The notes under the pieces: generated by a model | The model's input: only the letters and a program-made list of their open reading frames with translations | What the model was told of the DNA's origin: nothing | Database searches by the model: none | Assembly: GCA_027487795.1 (NCBI GenBank) | Contig: JAIYCX010000050.1 | Span: forward strand, 28,628 to 92,627 | Reading direction: 5' to 3' | Source of the DNA: Pseudomonadota bacterium | Lineage (GTDB): Bacteria; Bdellovibrionota_C; UBA2361; SZUA-149; DAOLCO01 | Length of the DNA: 64,000 bases | Shown here: piece after piece, positions 34,860-44,076 of the stretch | Position numbering within the stretch: position 1 is the first letter of the stretch | How the letters are laid out: each line of letters starts with the position of its first letter | Program-made: the position numbers and the translations under genes

Positions 34860-35675
34860 ATGGATAATACATACATTCTTTATTCCTACGCTGCTCTAAT
34901 GGGACTTATTATTGGAAGCTTTCTAAACGCAGTTATTTATAGACTGCCAAGAGAGATTTCTTTAGTTAATCCAAGAAGATCAATTTGTCCTAAGTGCTCA
35001 AACTCTCTGAAGTGGTCAAACAACATTCCTCTTTTTAGTTGGCTAATTCAAGGTGGGAAATGTTCTTTCTGTAAAGAAAAGATCTCTATTACTTACCCGA
35101 TCATAGAAGCAGCAACTGGATTACTTGCTATCTTCTCACTATATTTTTATGGCGCGACTCTCACTGGATTATTTTGCTTTATATTTTTATCTGTACTCTT
35201 AGTTATTACGATGATCGACCTCGAGCACATGATCATACCTGACAAAATTAATAAGCCTGGGATGATTATTGGCTTACTTCTTGGCGCAGCTAATGAATAC
35301 TACAATTTTCTATCTTTCCCATTCAGCCAATCATTACTTAGTTCAGTAAGTGGATTAATATTAGGCTACGGTACTTTATATTTGATTGCTTGGTTCTTCT
35401 TTAAAATGACAGGGCTTGATGGTTTAGGCGGAGGAGATATAAAACTTATGGGATTTTCTGGTGCTCTTCTTGGGGCTGGTTCCATAATGCCTACATTAAT
35501 CTTAGGATCACTTGCAGGAATTTGTGCGGCAGTCTTTGCAATGATATTTAAAAAAGCAGGTCTTAGAACTGAGCTTCCTTTTGGTCCATGGCTTGCCTTA
35601 GGTATGCTTCTTTATATGATTCATATTGATCCTGTTATTCTTATCCAAACGCTTACACAAACTGGCTTAAGATAA
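34860..35675 (+). CDS. pilD: Type IV prepilin peptidase / N-methyltransferase
   Basis: An inner-membrane aspartyl peptidase that cleaves and N-methylates prepilins and pseudopilins. 271 residues. The N-terminal part has GLIIGSFLNAVIYRLPREISLVNPRRSICPKC and FSWLIQGGKCSFCKEKIS; the two CxxC pairs bind zinc. The catalytic aspartates lie in VITMIDLEHMIIPDKIN and GLDGLGGGDIKLMG. About seven to eight membrane helices. It is followed after 2 bases by a sigma-54 activator gene. The pilMNOQ operon is 9 kb downstream on the other strand. Confidence 0.95.
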   Translation: MDNTYILYSYAALMGLIIGSFLNAVIYRLPREISLVNPRRSICPKCSNSLKWSNNIPLFSWLIQGGKCSFCKEKISITYPIIEAATGLLAIFSLYFYGATLTGLFCFIFLSVLLVITMIDLEHMIIPDKINKPGMIIGLLLGAANEYYNFLSFPFSQSLLSSVSGLILGYGTLYLIAWFFFKMTGLDGLGGGDIKLMGFSGALLGAGSIMPTLILGSLAGICAAVFAMIFKKAGLRTELPFGPWLALGMLLYMIHIDPVILIQTLTQTGLR

Positions 35676-35677
35676 AG

Positions 35678-36679
35678 ATGACAATCGAAACGAAATTCAA
35701 ATTTCCAGGGAAAATTACATCATCACAAAAGATGATAGAATTATTTCAATCCCTAGAAAAAGTTTCTCATTTCAAAACTACAGTTCTCTTAATTGGCGAA
35801 TCCGGAACGGGGAAAGAACTTTTCGCTAGATCAATTCATAATAACTCTAATAGAGCTGGCGCAAATTTTATAGGCATTAACTGCGGAGCTCTACCTGAAC
35901 ACTTGATTGAGTCTGAATTATTCGGACATAGAAAAGGAGCATTCACTGATGCTAGTAGAGATAAAAAAGGATTGTTTGAAGAAGCTTCTGGAGGAACTAT
36001 TTTTCTAGACGAAATAGGAGAAATTCCAATTCACTTGCAGGCTAAACTTCTTAGAGTGCTACAAGAGTCGACTATAAGACCTGTTGGAAGCGAAGAAGAT
36101 ATAAGAATAGATGTAAGAGTAATTGCTGCAACTCTTCGCGATCTAGAACAAGATGCCATATCTGGGCGTTTTAGAGATGACTTACTATATCGCATTAATG
36201 TAGTCAGTCTTAGAATTCCAGCACTAAGAGAAAGAAGAGAAGATATTCCAGAACTTGCTGAGTATTTAATCAAAAAAACAGCTGACAAACTAGGAATAAA
36301 AGAGAAAAAATTAGATATCAGCGCAGTAGATCTACTCCTAAATCATAGCTGGCCGGGGAACATTAGAGAACTAGAAAACTACATAGAAAGAGCTTTAATA
36401 ATCTCAGAAACTAATAGTATTAAAGCAGAGGATTTACCTAGTAAAATTAAGAAATCAGACTCAAGATCTTCACTTGCATTTGATGAAAACTTAAATGATA
36501 ATCTATCCATAAAGCATAACACTAGCATACTTGAAGAAAAATTAATTAAGGCTGCACTTCAAAAGACCTCAGGAAATAAAACACATGCTGCAAAAATTTT
36601 GGAGATTAGCCACAGAACACTTCTTTACAAGATCAAAGAATACGGACTCGAAGATCAGAACGAACTCGAAGCCGAATAA
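35678..36679 (+). CDS. Sigma-54-dependent activator without receiver domain
   Basis: A 333-residue bacterial enhancer-binding protein. It consists of the AAA+ domain and a C-terminal Fis-type helix-turn-helix ([29 protein letters not shown]). Walker A is GESGTGKE (40-47); Walker B is [11 protein letters not shown]. The sigma-54 contact loop reads GAFTDA (87-92), not [34 protein letters not shown] and [11 protein letters not shown] are standard. There is no N-terminal receiver, PAS or GAF domain, so control must come from a partner or from expression. It sits 2 bases after pilD, so it could be a PilR-like regulator, though other targets are possible. Confidence 0.9.
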   Translation: MTIETKFKFPGKITSSQKMIELFQSLEKVSHFKTTVLLIGESGTGKELFARSIHNNSNRAGANFIGINCGALPEHLIESELFGHRKGAFTDASRDKKGLFEEASGGTIFLDEIGEIPIHLQAKLLRVLQESTIRPVGSEEDIRIDVRVIAATLRDLEQDAISGRFRDDLLYRINVVSLRIPALRERREDIPELAEYLIKKTADKLGIKEKKLDISAVDLLLNHSWPGNIRELENYIERALIISETNSIKAEDLPSKIKKSDSRSSLAFDENLNDNLSIKHNTSILEEKLIKAALQKTSGNKTHAAKILEISHRTLLYKIKEYGLEDQNELEAE

Positions 36680-37382
36680 TTTATTTTTACTAAGTCTTCT
36701 TAGCGGTCTATTCTATAATACAATACTTTCCGTAGCAGTATCAGAACCTATTTATACTTGGACAGACGAAGCAGGCATTACTCATTATTCAAGCGATAAT
36801 AAAGATAGCAAATTTGCACCAGTTGAATTACCAAAAATAGAAACTGAAAACATCAATACAAAAATCTTAGAGCTAAAAGAACAGGCTAAAAAAACTTGTC
36901 AAAACAAAGGTGGAGTAAACTGCGAAGCAGGTACAGACATTGATGGAAGTGTAATCTGTTCAGATGGGGGCTTAGATTCTGAAGAAGTTTTTATCAAAGT
37001 CTGTAAAGAAACTAAGTTAATAGGAACTATAAAATATAGTGATCCTAAATTTAATAATGGCTTAAACAAACCTAAATTACAGGAACTTGTAGTCTCTGTA
37101 AGAAACGAAAGTAGCCTTAAGGCCCTGAATGTAAAAGTAAAAGCATTAGTACCTATTACTTTTGTGATTAATGAAAAAAACTCAGGTAAAAGAGAAGTTT
37201 TTGAACTGGAAGGGCCGAACACTATAGAACCTTACGGAGTTCAAGAGTATACTTTCTCTGGGAAATTATTTGAAGATAAATATATTAGAAGATCTTTAAC
37301 CCAAATAGAGTGTGATAATTGTTTTAAACCAGTGCTTGAGACAAAAGACGCAAAGTTAGACGTGAATACAGAAGGTAAATAA
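36585..37382 (+). CDS. DUF4124-type secreted protein
   Basis: A probable periplasmic protein. A DUF4124-like motif, PIYTWTDEAGITHYSSDN, follows a hydrophobic stretch ([23 protein letters not shown]) that looks like a signal peptide. The rest (about 115-265) is beta-rich with a NESSLKALNVKVKALVPITF stretch and a CDNCF pair near the end. Four other cysteines could form disulfides. The only ATG (36585) lies 95 bases inside the preceding gene and gives a long basic n-region. No nearer ATG, GTG or TTG is in frame, so the start is uncertain. Role unknown. Confidence 0.65.
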   Translation: MLQKFWRLATEHFFTRSKNTDSKIRTNSKPNNLFLLSLLSGLFYNTILSVAVSEPIYTWTDEAGITHYSSDNKDSKFAPVELPKIETENINTKILELKEQAKKTCQNKGGVNCEAGTDIDGSVICSDGGLDSEEVFIKVCKETKLIGTIKYSDPKFNNGLNKPKLQELVVSVRNESSLKALNVKVKALVPITFVINEKNSGKREVFELEGPNTIEPYGVQEYTFSGKLFEDKYIRRSLTQIECDNCFKPVLETKDAKLDVNTEGK

Positions 37383-37389
37383 AATTAAA

Positions 37390-37989
37390 ATGTCAGACAT
37401 AGTAAACCGCGCAAATTCTCTAATTCAAACTCAAATTAATGCACTGAATAATATAAAACTTACTCCAAGTTTTTCTGAAGCTATAAACTTAATGCTAGAA
37501 ACAAAAGGTAAAGTTGTTACCATCGGTATAGGTAAAGCTGGTTACATCGCCAGAAAAGCTGCTTCCACTTTTTGCACTACTGGAACCCCCTCTGTATTTC
37601 TTCATCCAGGTGACGCCTCGCATGGTGATGTAGGGCTACTTCATAAAGACGACTTAATTCTTGCCTACTCAAATAGTGGTAAAAACAGAGAAGTATTAGA
37701 AACTATTTCATTTGGTAAAAAACTTGGAGCAAATACTGTTATCTCTATTACTAGATCAAAAGACAGCCCACTAGCAGAACTAAGTAATACCGTAATAGAA
37801 CTTGGTGAAATCAAAGAAGCTTGTCCGCTTGGATTTACTCCAACATCAAGCACTACAGTAATGCTCGCTATCTCAGATGCACTTGCAGTTCTACTAATGG
37901 AACTAAAAGGAATGGATAATGATTCGTTTTCACTAAGGCATCATGGTGGATATCTCGGAGAAGAATCTAGAAAGAAAGCGAACTCCTAA
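37390..37989 (+). CDS. kdsD: KpsF/GutQ-type arabinose-5-phosphate isomerase (SIS domain only)
   Basis: Interconverts ribulose-5-phosphate and arabinose-5-phosphate, the first step toward Kdo. It is a 199-residue SIS-domain protein. Motifs: GKVVTIGIGKAGYIARKAAS, GTPSVFLHPGDASHGDVGLL (phosphosugar loop), AYSNSGKNREVLE, and FTPTSSTTVMLAISDALAVLLM. The two CBS domains of the ~325-residue KdsD are missing; SIS-only relatives exist and can be active. It ends 4 bases inside the convergent aroQ stop. Confidence 0.88.
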   Translation: MSDIVNRANSLIQTQINALNNIKLTPSFSEAINLMLETKGKVVTIGIGKAGYIARKAASTFCTTGTPSVFLHPGDASHGDVGLLHKDDLILAYSNSGKNREVLETISFGKKLGANTVISITRSKDSPLAELSNTVIELGEIKEACPLGFTPTSSTTVMLAISDALAVLLMELKGMDNDSFSLRHHGGYLGEESRKKANS

Positions 37990-38411
37990 CAAGAAATCAA
38001 ATAATCAGCTGCCAGCTGATAACCGAAGACTCCTGCACCAGAAATGACACAGTTTACAACTGGGCTAATATATGAGTGATGTCTAAAATCCTCTCTGGCG
38101 TATATATTTGAGATATGTACTTCTACCTTTGGACAAGATAAACAACTGAGAGCATCCCGAAGTGAAACGCTGGTATGAGATAGACCAGCTGGATTAATTA
38201 TAAGGCCTGATATCTTATCTACAGACTCCTGAATTTTATCTATTAAAGCCCCTTCGCTGTTTGATTGAAAACTTTCTAAAGTTCTGCCAGAGGCACTTAA
38301 CTTTGCTGACACTGCGTTAGTAATCTCTAATAAAGTAATAGTACCATATATTTCAGGCTGTCTTGTTCCTAATAAATTTAAATTAGGGCCGTTTAATAAA
38401 AGTACTTTCAT
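37986..38411 (-). CDS. aroQ: Type II 3-dehydroquinate dehydratase
   Basis: Third step of the shikimate pathway. 141 residues, the normal size of the dodecameric type II enzyme. Motifs: LLLNGPNLNLLGTRQPEIYG with the catalytic Tyr, LESFQSNSEGALIDKIQ, GLIINPAGLSHTSVSLRDAL, and VEVHISNIYAREDFRHHSYISPV, which carry the active-site Asn, His and Arg. It lies at the end of a minus-strand run that begins with the pil genes, 10 bases after a small gene. Its 3' end overlaps the SIS-isomerase gene by 4 bases. Confidence 0.94.
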   Translation of the reverse strand: MKVLLLNGPNLNLLGTRQPEIYGTITLLEITNAVSAKLSASGRTLESFQSNSEGALIDKIQESVDKISGLIINPAGLSHTSVSLRDALSCLSCPKVEVHISNIYAREDFRHHSYISPVVNCVISGAGVFGYQLAADYLISC

Positions 38412-38421
38412 ATTATTAAAT

Positions 38422-38712
38422 TTAAGAAACTTTGATTTCTGCTACTATTTTTGTTTTGTTGGAGTCCGCGCTGTTAGCATCAGTAACATTTAAATCAGCA
38501 GAAGAGCTAATAGCACCTCCCAATAGAAGAATAGCAGAGTCCACTAATTTATCAACTGAATTTGTTTGTCCTCGTAGTTCGATCAGCTCTCTGATAGCTA
38601 GCTTGTATAATTTTTTATCGTAGAAAAACTTTGCAAGTCGTATTCTGGAGACTGGTTCTTCAGAGTCTTCTATTTCTCTAAGTACACTTACTAGATCTGA
38701 AAGGTCTTCCAT
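38422..38712 (-). CDS. Small TPR-like protein of unknown function
   Basis: A 96-residue acidic protein. The first half (SRIRLAKFFYDKKLYKLAIRELIELRGQ) reads like one or two TPR-type helical pairs. The rest (DSAILLLGGAISSSADLNVTDANSADSN) is small-residue-rich. No signal peptide. It is 10 bases upstream of aroQ and follows the pil-linked lipoprotein genes after a hairpin. No function can be assigned. Confidence 0.55.
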   Translation of the reverse strand: MEDLSDLVSVLREIEDSEEPVSRIRLAKFFYDKKLYKLAIRELIELRGQTNSVDKLVDSAILLLGGAISSSADLNVTDANSADSNKTKIVAEIKVS

Positions 38713-38722
38713 TTAGGTTCCA

Positions 38723-38756
38723 ATAGGGAAAGACAAAACTAAAAGTCCTTCCCTAT
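38723..38756 (-). terminator. Hairpin between the pil-linked lipoprotein gene and the 38422-aroQ pair
   Basis: ATAGGGAAAGAC (38723-38734) pairs with GTCCTTCCCTAT (38745-38756) with one mismatch around a 10-base loop. No T-run follows on either strand, so it may be a weak terminator or an RNA-processing/stabilising stem at the end of the pil operon. Confidence 0.5.
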
Positions 38757-38766
38757 GTTATTTAAA

Positions 38767-39786
38767 TTAGCAGTTATTATAACCACCGATTATTATTGAA
38801 GCCGCTTGTTCAACTTCAAGCTCTGTTCCGTTTGCTGTAGTCATCGTAACAGTAAATACCACGTTGTATGTACCAGTAGCAGTACGCACGCCAGTACCAG
38901 CAAATACCTTACCGCCTAACCCTTGAGAGTCTGTAAACACTCCTACTAAATCAGAAGAAGTATTTGCAGCAATAACAAGTCCTCCAAGCTGCTGTACTGA
39001 TGTCGCCACCAGTGTCGAACCAGAGTAAACTTGAAATCTTATAGATTGAACAAACGCTCTCTCTTCAAGTTGATTATTAAGAGCAATAGTATAATTATCA
39101 GGACCAAATGGCTCTATAGGACCAACGGTTGCAGCATCATCGTCACAATCCGTATCGAAACTATTGTCTATATTAGCTACTCTTCCTTGATCACCAGTTA
39201 TGTCGCTAAAAGTCACCTGAGTAACAGTAACATCCTGACCTGCGGGAGGATCAACTATAACCCCACCGCCTAAGTTTCCACCGGCAGCACCTGGAAAACC
39301 GTCAAATCCTTCAGGAACATCACCAGTAACTTTAAAATGCTTTCTTGCAACAAGATTATATCCTTGTGGCGCACGACACTCTAACATGAAGCTACCAGGA
39401 GCCACCCCACCGAGAACTCCACTAAAAGCACCTCTTGAATTTGTATTTTCAAAAGCTACTCCACCACTTGAAGGCTCTAGTATCGCAAGACCTTTTTCAG
39501 ACTCACAAAATATTCTGATAAAAGTTAAAGGCTGACCATTTGGATCAGTTGCTTTTACTAGAAACTTAGCTTGACCAGCTGTTGGAATTTCAATTCCATC
39601 ATCATTCTCAAGTTCGATAGTCATCTTGCTACCAAAGCCGCCATTAGACACTATATTTGGACCGTTGCCTTGATCTCCTGTTGAAGCTCCACCATCAGTA
39701 TCTCCTCCGCCACCGCATGAAGCAACAAGTAAGCCTAGTCCAGTTAATACAGCTATTATCTGTGCTGTTTTAGCTCTGGTAATCAT
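38767..39786 (-). CDS. Lipoprotein with Ig-like domain, last gene of the pil operon
   Basis: A 339-residue predicted lipoprotein (LVASC lipobox, Cys24, followed by GGGGDTDGG). About residues 50-150 look like an Ig-like or Big-type domain (AKFLVKATDPNGQPLTFIRIF, then GVAPGSFMLECRAP). The C-terminal half (about 185-335) is another beta-rich domain. It has an acidic stretch (DTDCDDDAATVGP) and ends EQAASIIIGGYNNC, with a terminal Cys. A good Shine-Dalgarno sequence (GGGGAG) lies 5 bases before the ATG. It is downstream of pilQ and a second lipoprotein, so an outer-membrane pilus role is inferred. Confidence 0.65.
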   Translation of the reverse strand: MITRAKTAQIIAVLTGLGLLVASCGGGGDTDGGASTGDQGNGPNIVSNGGFGSKMTIELENDDGIEIPTAGQAKFLVKATDPNGQPLTFIRIFCESEKGLAILEPSSGGVAFENTNSRGAFSGVLGGVAPGSFMLECRAPQGYNLVARKHFKVTGDVPEGFDGFPGAAGGNLGGGVIVDPPAGQDVTVTQVTFSDITGDQGRVANIDNSFDTDCDDDAATVGPIEPFGPDNYTIALNNQLEERAFVQSIRFQVYSGSTLVATSVQQLGGLVIAANTSSDLVGVFTDSQGLGGKVFAGTGVRTATGTYNVVFTVTMTTANGTELEVEQAASIIIGGYNNC

Positions 39787-39832
39787 ATTATCTCCCCGAT
39801 TGTCTTTTAAAATTTTCTTTAATAATTTAAAC

Positions 39833-40612
39833 TTAATTAGTAGTTGTCGCCGGTTCTGTAGTAGTTGAAGTTAAATCTCCACCTGTACCAGGACCATTTT
39901 GGAAACCAGGAGTAGTGCCAGTTCCAGTACAACACTCAGCATTTTCCACAAACTGAATCAAATAATTCAAGCTGTTCGTTGTAAAAACATCACCCGCTTG
40001 AGAAACGCCGGTTGCTGAACAAGTTGCTATCATTCTAAATGGAGCTACCGGCAAAGAGGCTCTAAATGAATTAAGAAAAGAGTATAAATCAGGTGACACG
40101 ACTAAAAACTCTAATCTATTAGAACTAGCAAGAGCACCTACTCCGCCAGCTGCTCCACCACCAGCTGCTCCACCACCAGCTCCTGGGGCTGCAGGAGCCG
40201 TAGGCGTAGCGACACCTGGAGCCGCAGCTTGCGCAGGTCCCAAAACTTGAGAAACTTGAAAAGAATCATCAGGTACATCAATATTAGAACCCGGTATTTC
40301 ATATTTGCAATCAATTCTTACAGTTCTAATAAACTGACGAGATAATCTATTTTGTAACTCTATGTACGCAGTAGTGAACAATCCATCAATATTAGATACC
40401 GCGACATCTGAATTCAATAATGCAACATCCCCCGTAGAAGGAGCTAAAGTAGCATCAGTAGGACTATTTCTTTTAAAATAGCCAGTAGCTAAAAAAGATG
40501 TTCCCTGGTCATTATTCGTTGCTCCACCACCACAACCCAAAGACAACAAAATTCCTAAAGCTAGTGAACCAGTTGTTAATAATTTTAAATTTTGAGTAAA
40601 CATACTAAACAT
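39833..40612 (-). CDS. Lipoprotein between pilQ and the 38767 lipoprotein
   Basis: A 259-residue predicted lipoprotein (LLSLGC lipobox, then GGGATNND). The centre carries a Pro/Ala/Gly-rich linker (PTAPAAPGAGGGAAGGGAAG). It separates two beta-rich parts (TAYIELQNRLSRQFIRTVRIDCKYE and RLEFLVVSPDLYSFLNSFRA). The C-terminal end has a double Cys (AECCTGTG) and a Thr-rich tail. The start may be ATG 40603, since the GGAG at 40615-40618 is only two bases from ATG 40612. It shares the Gly-rich post-lipobox layout with the next gene. It lies 17 bases after pilQ, so a pilotin- or PilP-like role is possible but unproven. Confidence 0.62.
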   Translation of the reverse strand: MFSMFTQNLKLLTTGSLALGILLSLGCGGGATNNDQGTSFLATGYFKRNSPTDATLAPSTGDVALLNSDVAVSNIDGLFTTAYIELQNRLSRQFIRTVRIDCKYEIPGSNIDVPDDSFQVSQVLGPAQAAAPGVATPTAPAAPGAGGGAAGGGAAGGVGALASSNRLEFLVVSPDLYSFLNSFRASLPVAPFRMIATCSATGVSQAGDVFTTNSLNYLIQFVENAECCTGTGTTPGFQNGPGTGGDLTSTTTEPATTTN

Positions 40613-40629
40613 ATCTCCGTTTAAATTAA

Positions 40630-43083
40630 CTACATTGCATCCGCATCAAAACTTCCCTCAACAATATGAGGAGTGATAAAGAAAATTAACTCTTCATCAG
40701 TTTTATTAATAAAAGTACTTCTAAAGAAATGTCCTAAGAAAGGAATATCCTTTAAGAACGGAACACCATTTACGGCATCCTGATCCGAAATTCTATATAC
40801 TCCACCTAGTGCAAATGTCTGTCCACTCTTTACTAGAATAGTAGAAGTTGCTTCTCTCTCTAAAGTATTTGGTACTCCATCAACTGGAGGTCTTCCGCTG
40901 AAAGTACTAGACTTAGCTTTAACATCCATTAGAACATAATAATCTGGGGAAGCTTGAGGAGTTACATCTAACTCAATACCCACTCTAAATTCTTGGAATG
41001 CTTGAGCACCACCACCTTGAGCATTTGCGCCAGCACCAACCCCAATAGTAGCACCCGCCGCTGGAACCCTAACTCTTACAACTTCAGTACTTCCAATCTT
41101 AGCTTGCTTATTATTGATTGTTGCAACTTGTGGTTTACTGACTACTTTTACCTTACCTTCAGTTTCAAGAGCCGTAAGTCTAGCACCTAACAACCTACTA
41201 CCATCAGCAGAATCAAGTATCGCAGTTACTGCAGTTCCACCATTAGCAGTAATTGCTGCTGGAAAATTCACTGCCCAATTATTAGCACCATCAGAAGCTC
41301 CACCACCAAGGGCAACAGAGTTCGGGAAGTTTATACCAGTTGCATTTCCAGTAGCTGGGCTTTGCACATAAGAAAAGTTCCACTGAAATCCAAGATCTCT
41401 TAATATACTTCTGCCGCCTTCTACTATTTGTGTCTCAAGTAAAACTTGCGGAGTTCTTAAATCTAATTTCTTTAAAATCTCAGCTGCTAGTTTTTGACCT
41501 GATTGTATATCTTTTATAATTAACTGATTTGTTCTCTCATCAGCAGTAATAGTACCTCTTTCACTAAGTACAGCTTCTACCTTAGGCTTAATTTCTTCAG
41601 CTCTAGCGTAACTTACTCTGATATACTTTACTGTTAGATCTTCTAAATTTTCAGCTGCTTTTTTAGCTTCCTTTAAAGATTCTCTTTCTTGTCTTAGTTT
41701 ATCAACAGGAGCAATTCTAATAACGTTACCTTCAGTTACTTGATCAAGGCCGTTTGTTTTTAAAATAACATCAAGTGCCTGATCCCAAGGAACATCTATT
41801 AAACGAAGTGTAACTTTTCCAGATACTTCATCACTTGCAATAATATTTAAATTAGAAACTTCTGCTATAATTCTTAAAGCATTATCAATATCGGTATCTT
41901 GTAGATCTAAAGAAATAAGTCTTCCAGCATAAGTCTTTGATCCATCAGCAGAACGCAACCCTGTTGGATTAGATTGAGCAGTCTTATCACCAGCTGATAT
42001 TCCCGAACCACCTTCTAACTGACCTCTAGCACTATTCTTAGAAAAAGGTCCAGCTTTAACGATAATCTCTTGTCCTCTCGGAAGTGCTGATACCGATATA
42101 CCAGCATCAACAAACATTCTAACTAGAGTACCTTCTTCAGATTCAGTTAATCTAACACTTCTAATTCCCTCTTCACCCTTAGCAGCAACCATTGGTTTTT
42201 TAGCATCTTCGGAAGCCGAAACTCCTGGTAAACTTAAAACGAATTCACTTTGTGAAGTTTGCGATACCTCAAAAGCAACCGAATCAGTTAAAGTTATCTT
42301 GACTTCACCTGCTGACCCTGAGGTTTTTTCAAAATTCACAGCGGTTATAGTAGGTTTGTTTGCAGAGTCTATTGCAGCATTAGAAGAATTGGCCTCTTCT
42401 TGATTTACTTCTGTAGAGGTATCCGTACTAGCATCAAATTCATTATTTTCAGCATTATTAGCTTCATCCGTTCCTAGCTGTGCTCTTGATTCCGAATTAA
42501 TACTTTGAGAACTTAACTTTGCTAGTCTTACGGACTTTTCTTCTTCACTAATAGGCATTGTTAAAACAATTTGATTCCCGCTTGAATCAAATAAATGATT
42601 CTTAAGAACTTCTTCTGAACTTAGATCAAATACTATTCTTGTCTTATCATTATGCGATCCAACTCTTATAGCTGAAACTGTGTTTGAATCTGCTACAGAA
42701 TATTCTTTACTAGATATACCCTTAACACCCAAAACATCAACAACTAATCTTGGAGGGTTAGTTAATTTAAGAACATTAGAAACTGGCTCACCAGATGCTA
42801 GCTTTATAGAAAACTTATCAGCTGAAGCTCCTTCTTCTTTGCTTATTGAAAGACCCGATAGAGAGTCTTTCATTATATCTGAGGAATTTGAATTTACTTG
42901 AGAAAGTATATTCTCAGAAGACTCAACTGGATTCTCTGCCACAACTTCCTCACCTACAGCAGGCAGAGTTGCTTGATTAGTGGTCGATTCTTTTGAAACC
43001 CAAATACTATTAGTTGGCACACAAGAGCAAGTAAGGATTACTTCTGCTATTATTAAAAATCTACAAAATGAAATTGATCTCAT
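40630..43083 (-). CDS. pilQ: Type IV pilus secretin
   Basis: Forms the outer-membrane pore for the pilus. 817 residues. The N-terminus is a signal peptide. Two AMIN peptidoglycan-binding domains follow (about 90-175, LKLTNPPRLVVDVLGVKG; and about 245-345). Then come an STN/N0 domain (about 385-455, ISLDLQDTDIDNALRIIAE), an N1 domain (YIRVSYARAEEIKPKVEAVL) and the secretin core. The core has VLLETQIVEGGRSILRDLG, then TLEREATSTILVKSGQTFALGG and VPFLKDIPFLGHFFRS. A Shine-Dalgarno sequence (AAGGAG) precedes the ATG. 343 bases separate it from pilO. Confidence 0.95.
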   Translation of the reverse strand: MRSISFCRFLIIAEVILTCSCVPTNSIWVSKESTTNQATLPAVGEEVVAENPVESSENILSQVNSNSSDIMKDSLSGLSISKEEGASADKFSIKLASGEPVSNVLKLTNPPRLVVDVLGVKGISSKEYSVADSNTVSAIRVGSHNDKTRIVFDLSSEEVLKNHLFDSSGNQIVLTMPISEEEKSVRLAKLSSQSINSESRAQLGTDEANNAENNEFDASTDTSTEVNQEEANSSNAAIDSANKPTITAVNFEKTSGSAGEVKITLTDSVAFEVSQTSQSEFVLSLPGVSASEDAKKPMVAAKGEEGIRSVRLTESEEGTLVRMFVDAGISVSALPRGQEIIVKAGPFSKNSARGQLEGGSGISAGDKTAQSNPTGLRSADGSKTYAGRLISLDLQDTDIDNALRIIAEVSNLNIIASDEVSGKVTLRLIDVPWDQALDVILKTNGLDQVTEGNVIRIAPVDKLRQERESLKEAKKAAENLEDLTVKYIRVSYARAEEIKPKVEAVLSERGTITADERTNQLIIKDIQSGQKLAAEILKKLDLRTPQVLLETQIVEGGRSILRDLGFQWNFSYVQSPATGNATGINFPNSVALGGGASDGANNWAVNFPAAITANGGTAVTAILDSADGSRLLGARLTALETEGKVKVVSKPQVATINNKQAKIGSTEVVRVRVPAAGATIGVGAGANAQGGGAQAFQEFRVGIELDVTPQASPDYYVLMDVKAKSSTFSGRPPVDGVPNTLEREATSTILVKSGQTFALGGVYRISDQDAVNGVPFLKDIPFLGHFFRSTFINKTDEELIFFITPHIVEGSFDADAM

Positions 43084-43426
43084 TTTTTCCTAGCTCCTTA
43101 AGGACTATCGCACTTCAGCTTTATCCCGCTACAGTTATAAATAAAAAGTTATAAATAAAAATTTATCTCTAAAATTAATCTACCCGAATAAAAATTCAGT
43201 ATACGCATAGATAGATGCTTTTGATTTTGAACTTGGATTCAAAATTTATAACACTTATCTACATCTTATGATTAGAAGCTAGCTGAATTGAGTGTGTTAG
43301 GTAAACAGTAAATCAGCAAAGTAATGTAAGTTTTTATTTGTTAAAGTTTATTAACAATAAATTACAATACTTTAAAACACTCATCAAAATAAGGCTTTTT
43401 TAGTTTGTTTTAAGTTAGATGAAGCT
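43084..43426. other. 343-bp non-coding gap between pilO and pilQ
   Basis: PilP would be expected here, but no open frame with a lipobox or PilP-like sequence is visible. The gap is AT-rich. It has a short duplication (GTTATAAATAAAAA twice near 43132-43160) and the pilQ ribosome site next to 43084. It may contain a second promoter for pilQ. No terminator-like stem was seen. Confidence 0.6.
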
Positions 43427-44071
43427 TTATTTTTTAGTTTTACTATTTCTTCGCTTGGAAGATTTTTGATCTTCTTCTTTCGGGCGCTCGGATTCATCAA
43501 GAAATCTATATGATGTTGCAACTACTGAAGTACTAAGATTATCTATCTGTGCTGCGTCTGAAAGTTTATCTTTCGATATTGTAAGCTTTATCTGATTCAT
43601 ATTAACTATTCTATCTAAGTGAGCTACTTCATCAAAAAAGCTAGCTACCTGATGAAATCCGCCTCTCATCTCTAAAGTAACTGGCACTTCTGCATAAAAA
43701 TCTTTTCTTTGTTGTGCTTCGGGTCTAAATAAAACGACATCAAGTCCAGATTCCTTAGCCTTATCAAAAATCTTAGCTAGTAAGGTATCAATCTCTTTTC
43801 TATCTGGTAACTCTCTTAGAGCCCTTGATAGCTCCACATCTAATCTTTCGACTTCCTCCTCAAACTCTTGTAGCCGACTAGCTTTAAATTTCAATCCCTG
43901 TATTTCAGACTGCAATGAAGCAACTAATTCTTGTTCTTTGGTAATAGTCTCTTCTAATGGACTAAGAAAAAAATAGTAAAAACATGCAGCTACTAAAGAA
44001 ATAACACCAAGAGCTATTAAAATTCTCTTAGCTAAAGGAAAATCAAGAAATGTATCTATATAAGTCTTCAT
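43427..44071 (-). CDS. pilO: Type IV pilus alignment protein PilO
   Basis: A 214-residue bitopic inner-membrane protein. It has one helix (RILIALGVISLVAACFYYFFL), a coiled coil (about 40-85, TKEQELVASLQSEIQGLKFKASRLQEF), and a periplasmic ferredoxin-like domain containing LDVVLFRPEAQQRKDFYAEVPVTLEMRGGFHQVASFFDEVAHLDRIVNM, typical of PilO. The C-terminus is basic (KSSKRRNSKTKK), a local feature. It pairs with PilN and connects PilM to the secretin. It begins 5 bases after pilN. Confidence 0.93.
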   Translation of the reverse strand: MKTYIDTFLDFPLAKRILIALGVISLVAACFYYFFLSPLEETITKEQELVASLQSEIQGLKFKASRLQEFEEEVERLDVELSRALRELPDRKEIDTLLAKIFDKAKESGLDVVLFRPEAQQRKDFYAEVPVTLEMRGGFHQVASFFDEVAHLDRIVNMNQIKLTISKDKLSDAAQIDNLSTSVVATSYRFLDESERPKEEDQKSSKRRNSKTKK

Positions 44072-44076
44072 GATTA

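Noticed and set aside
36899..37222. 107-codon minus-strand frame inside the DUF4124 gene
   Set aside because: Antisense to a gene with a clear signal peptide and domain; no ribosome site or family match.
43084..43426. Possible hidden pilP between pilO and pilQ
   Set aside because: No lipobox, no open frame of about 170 codons and no PilP-like motif on the minus strand.
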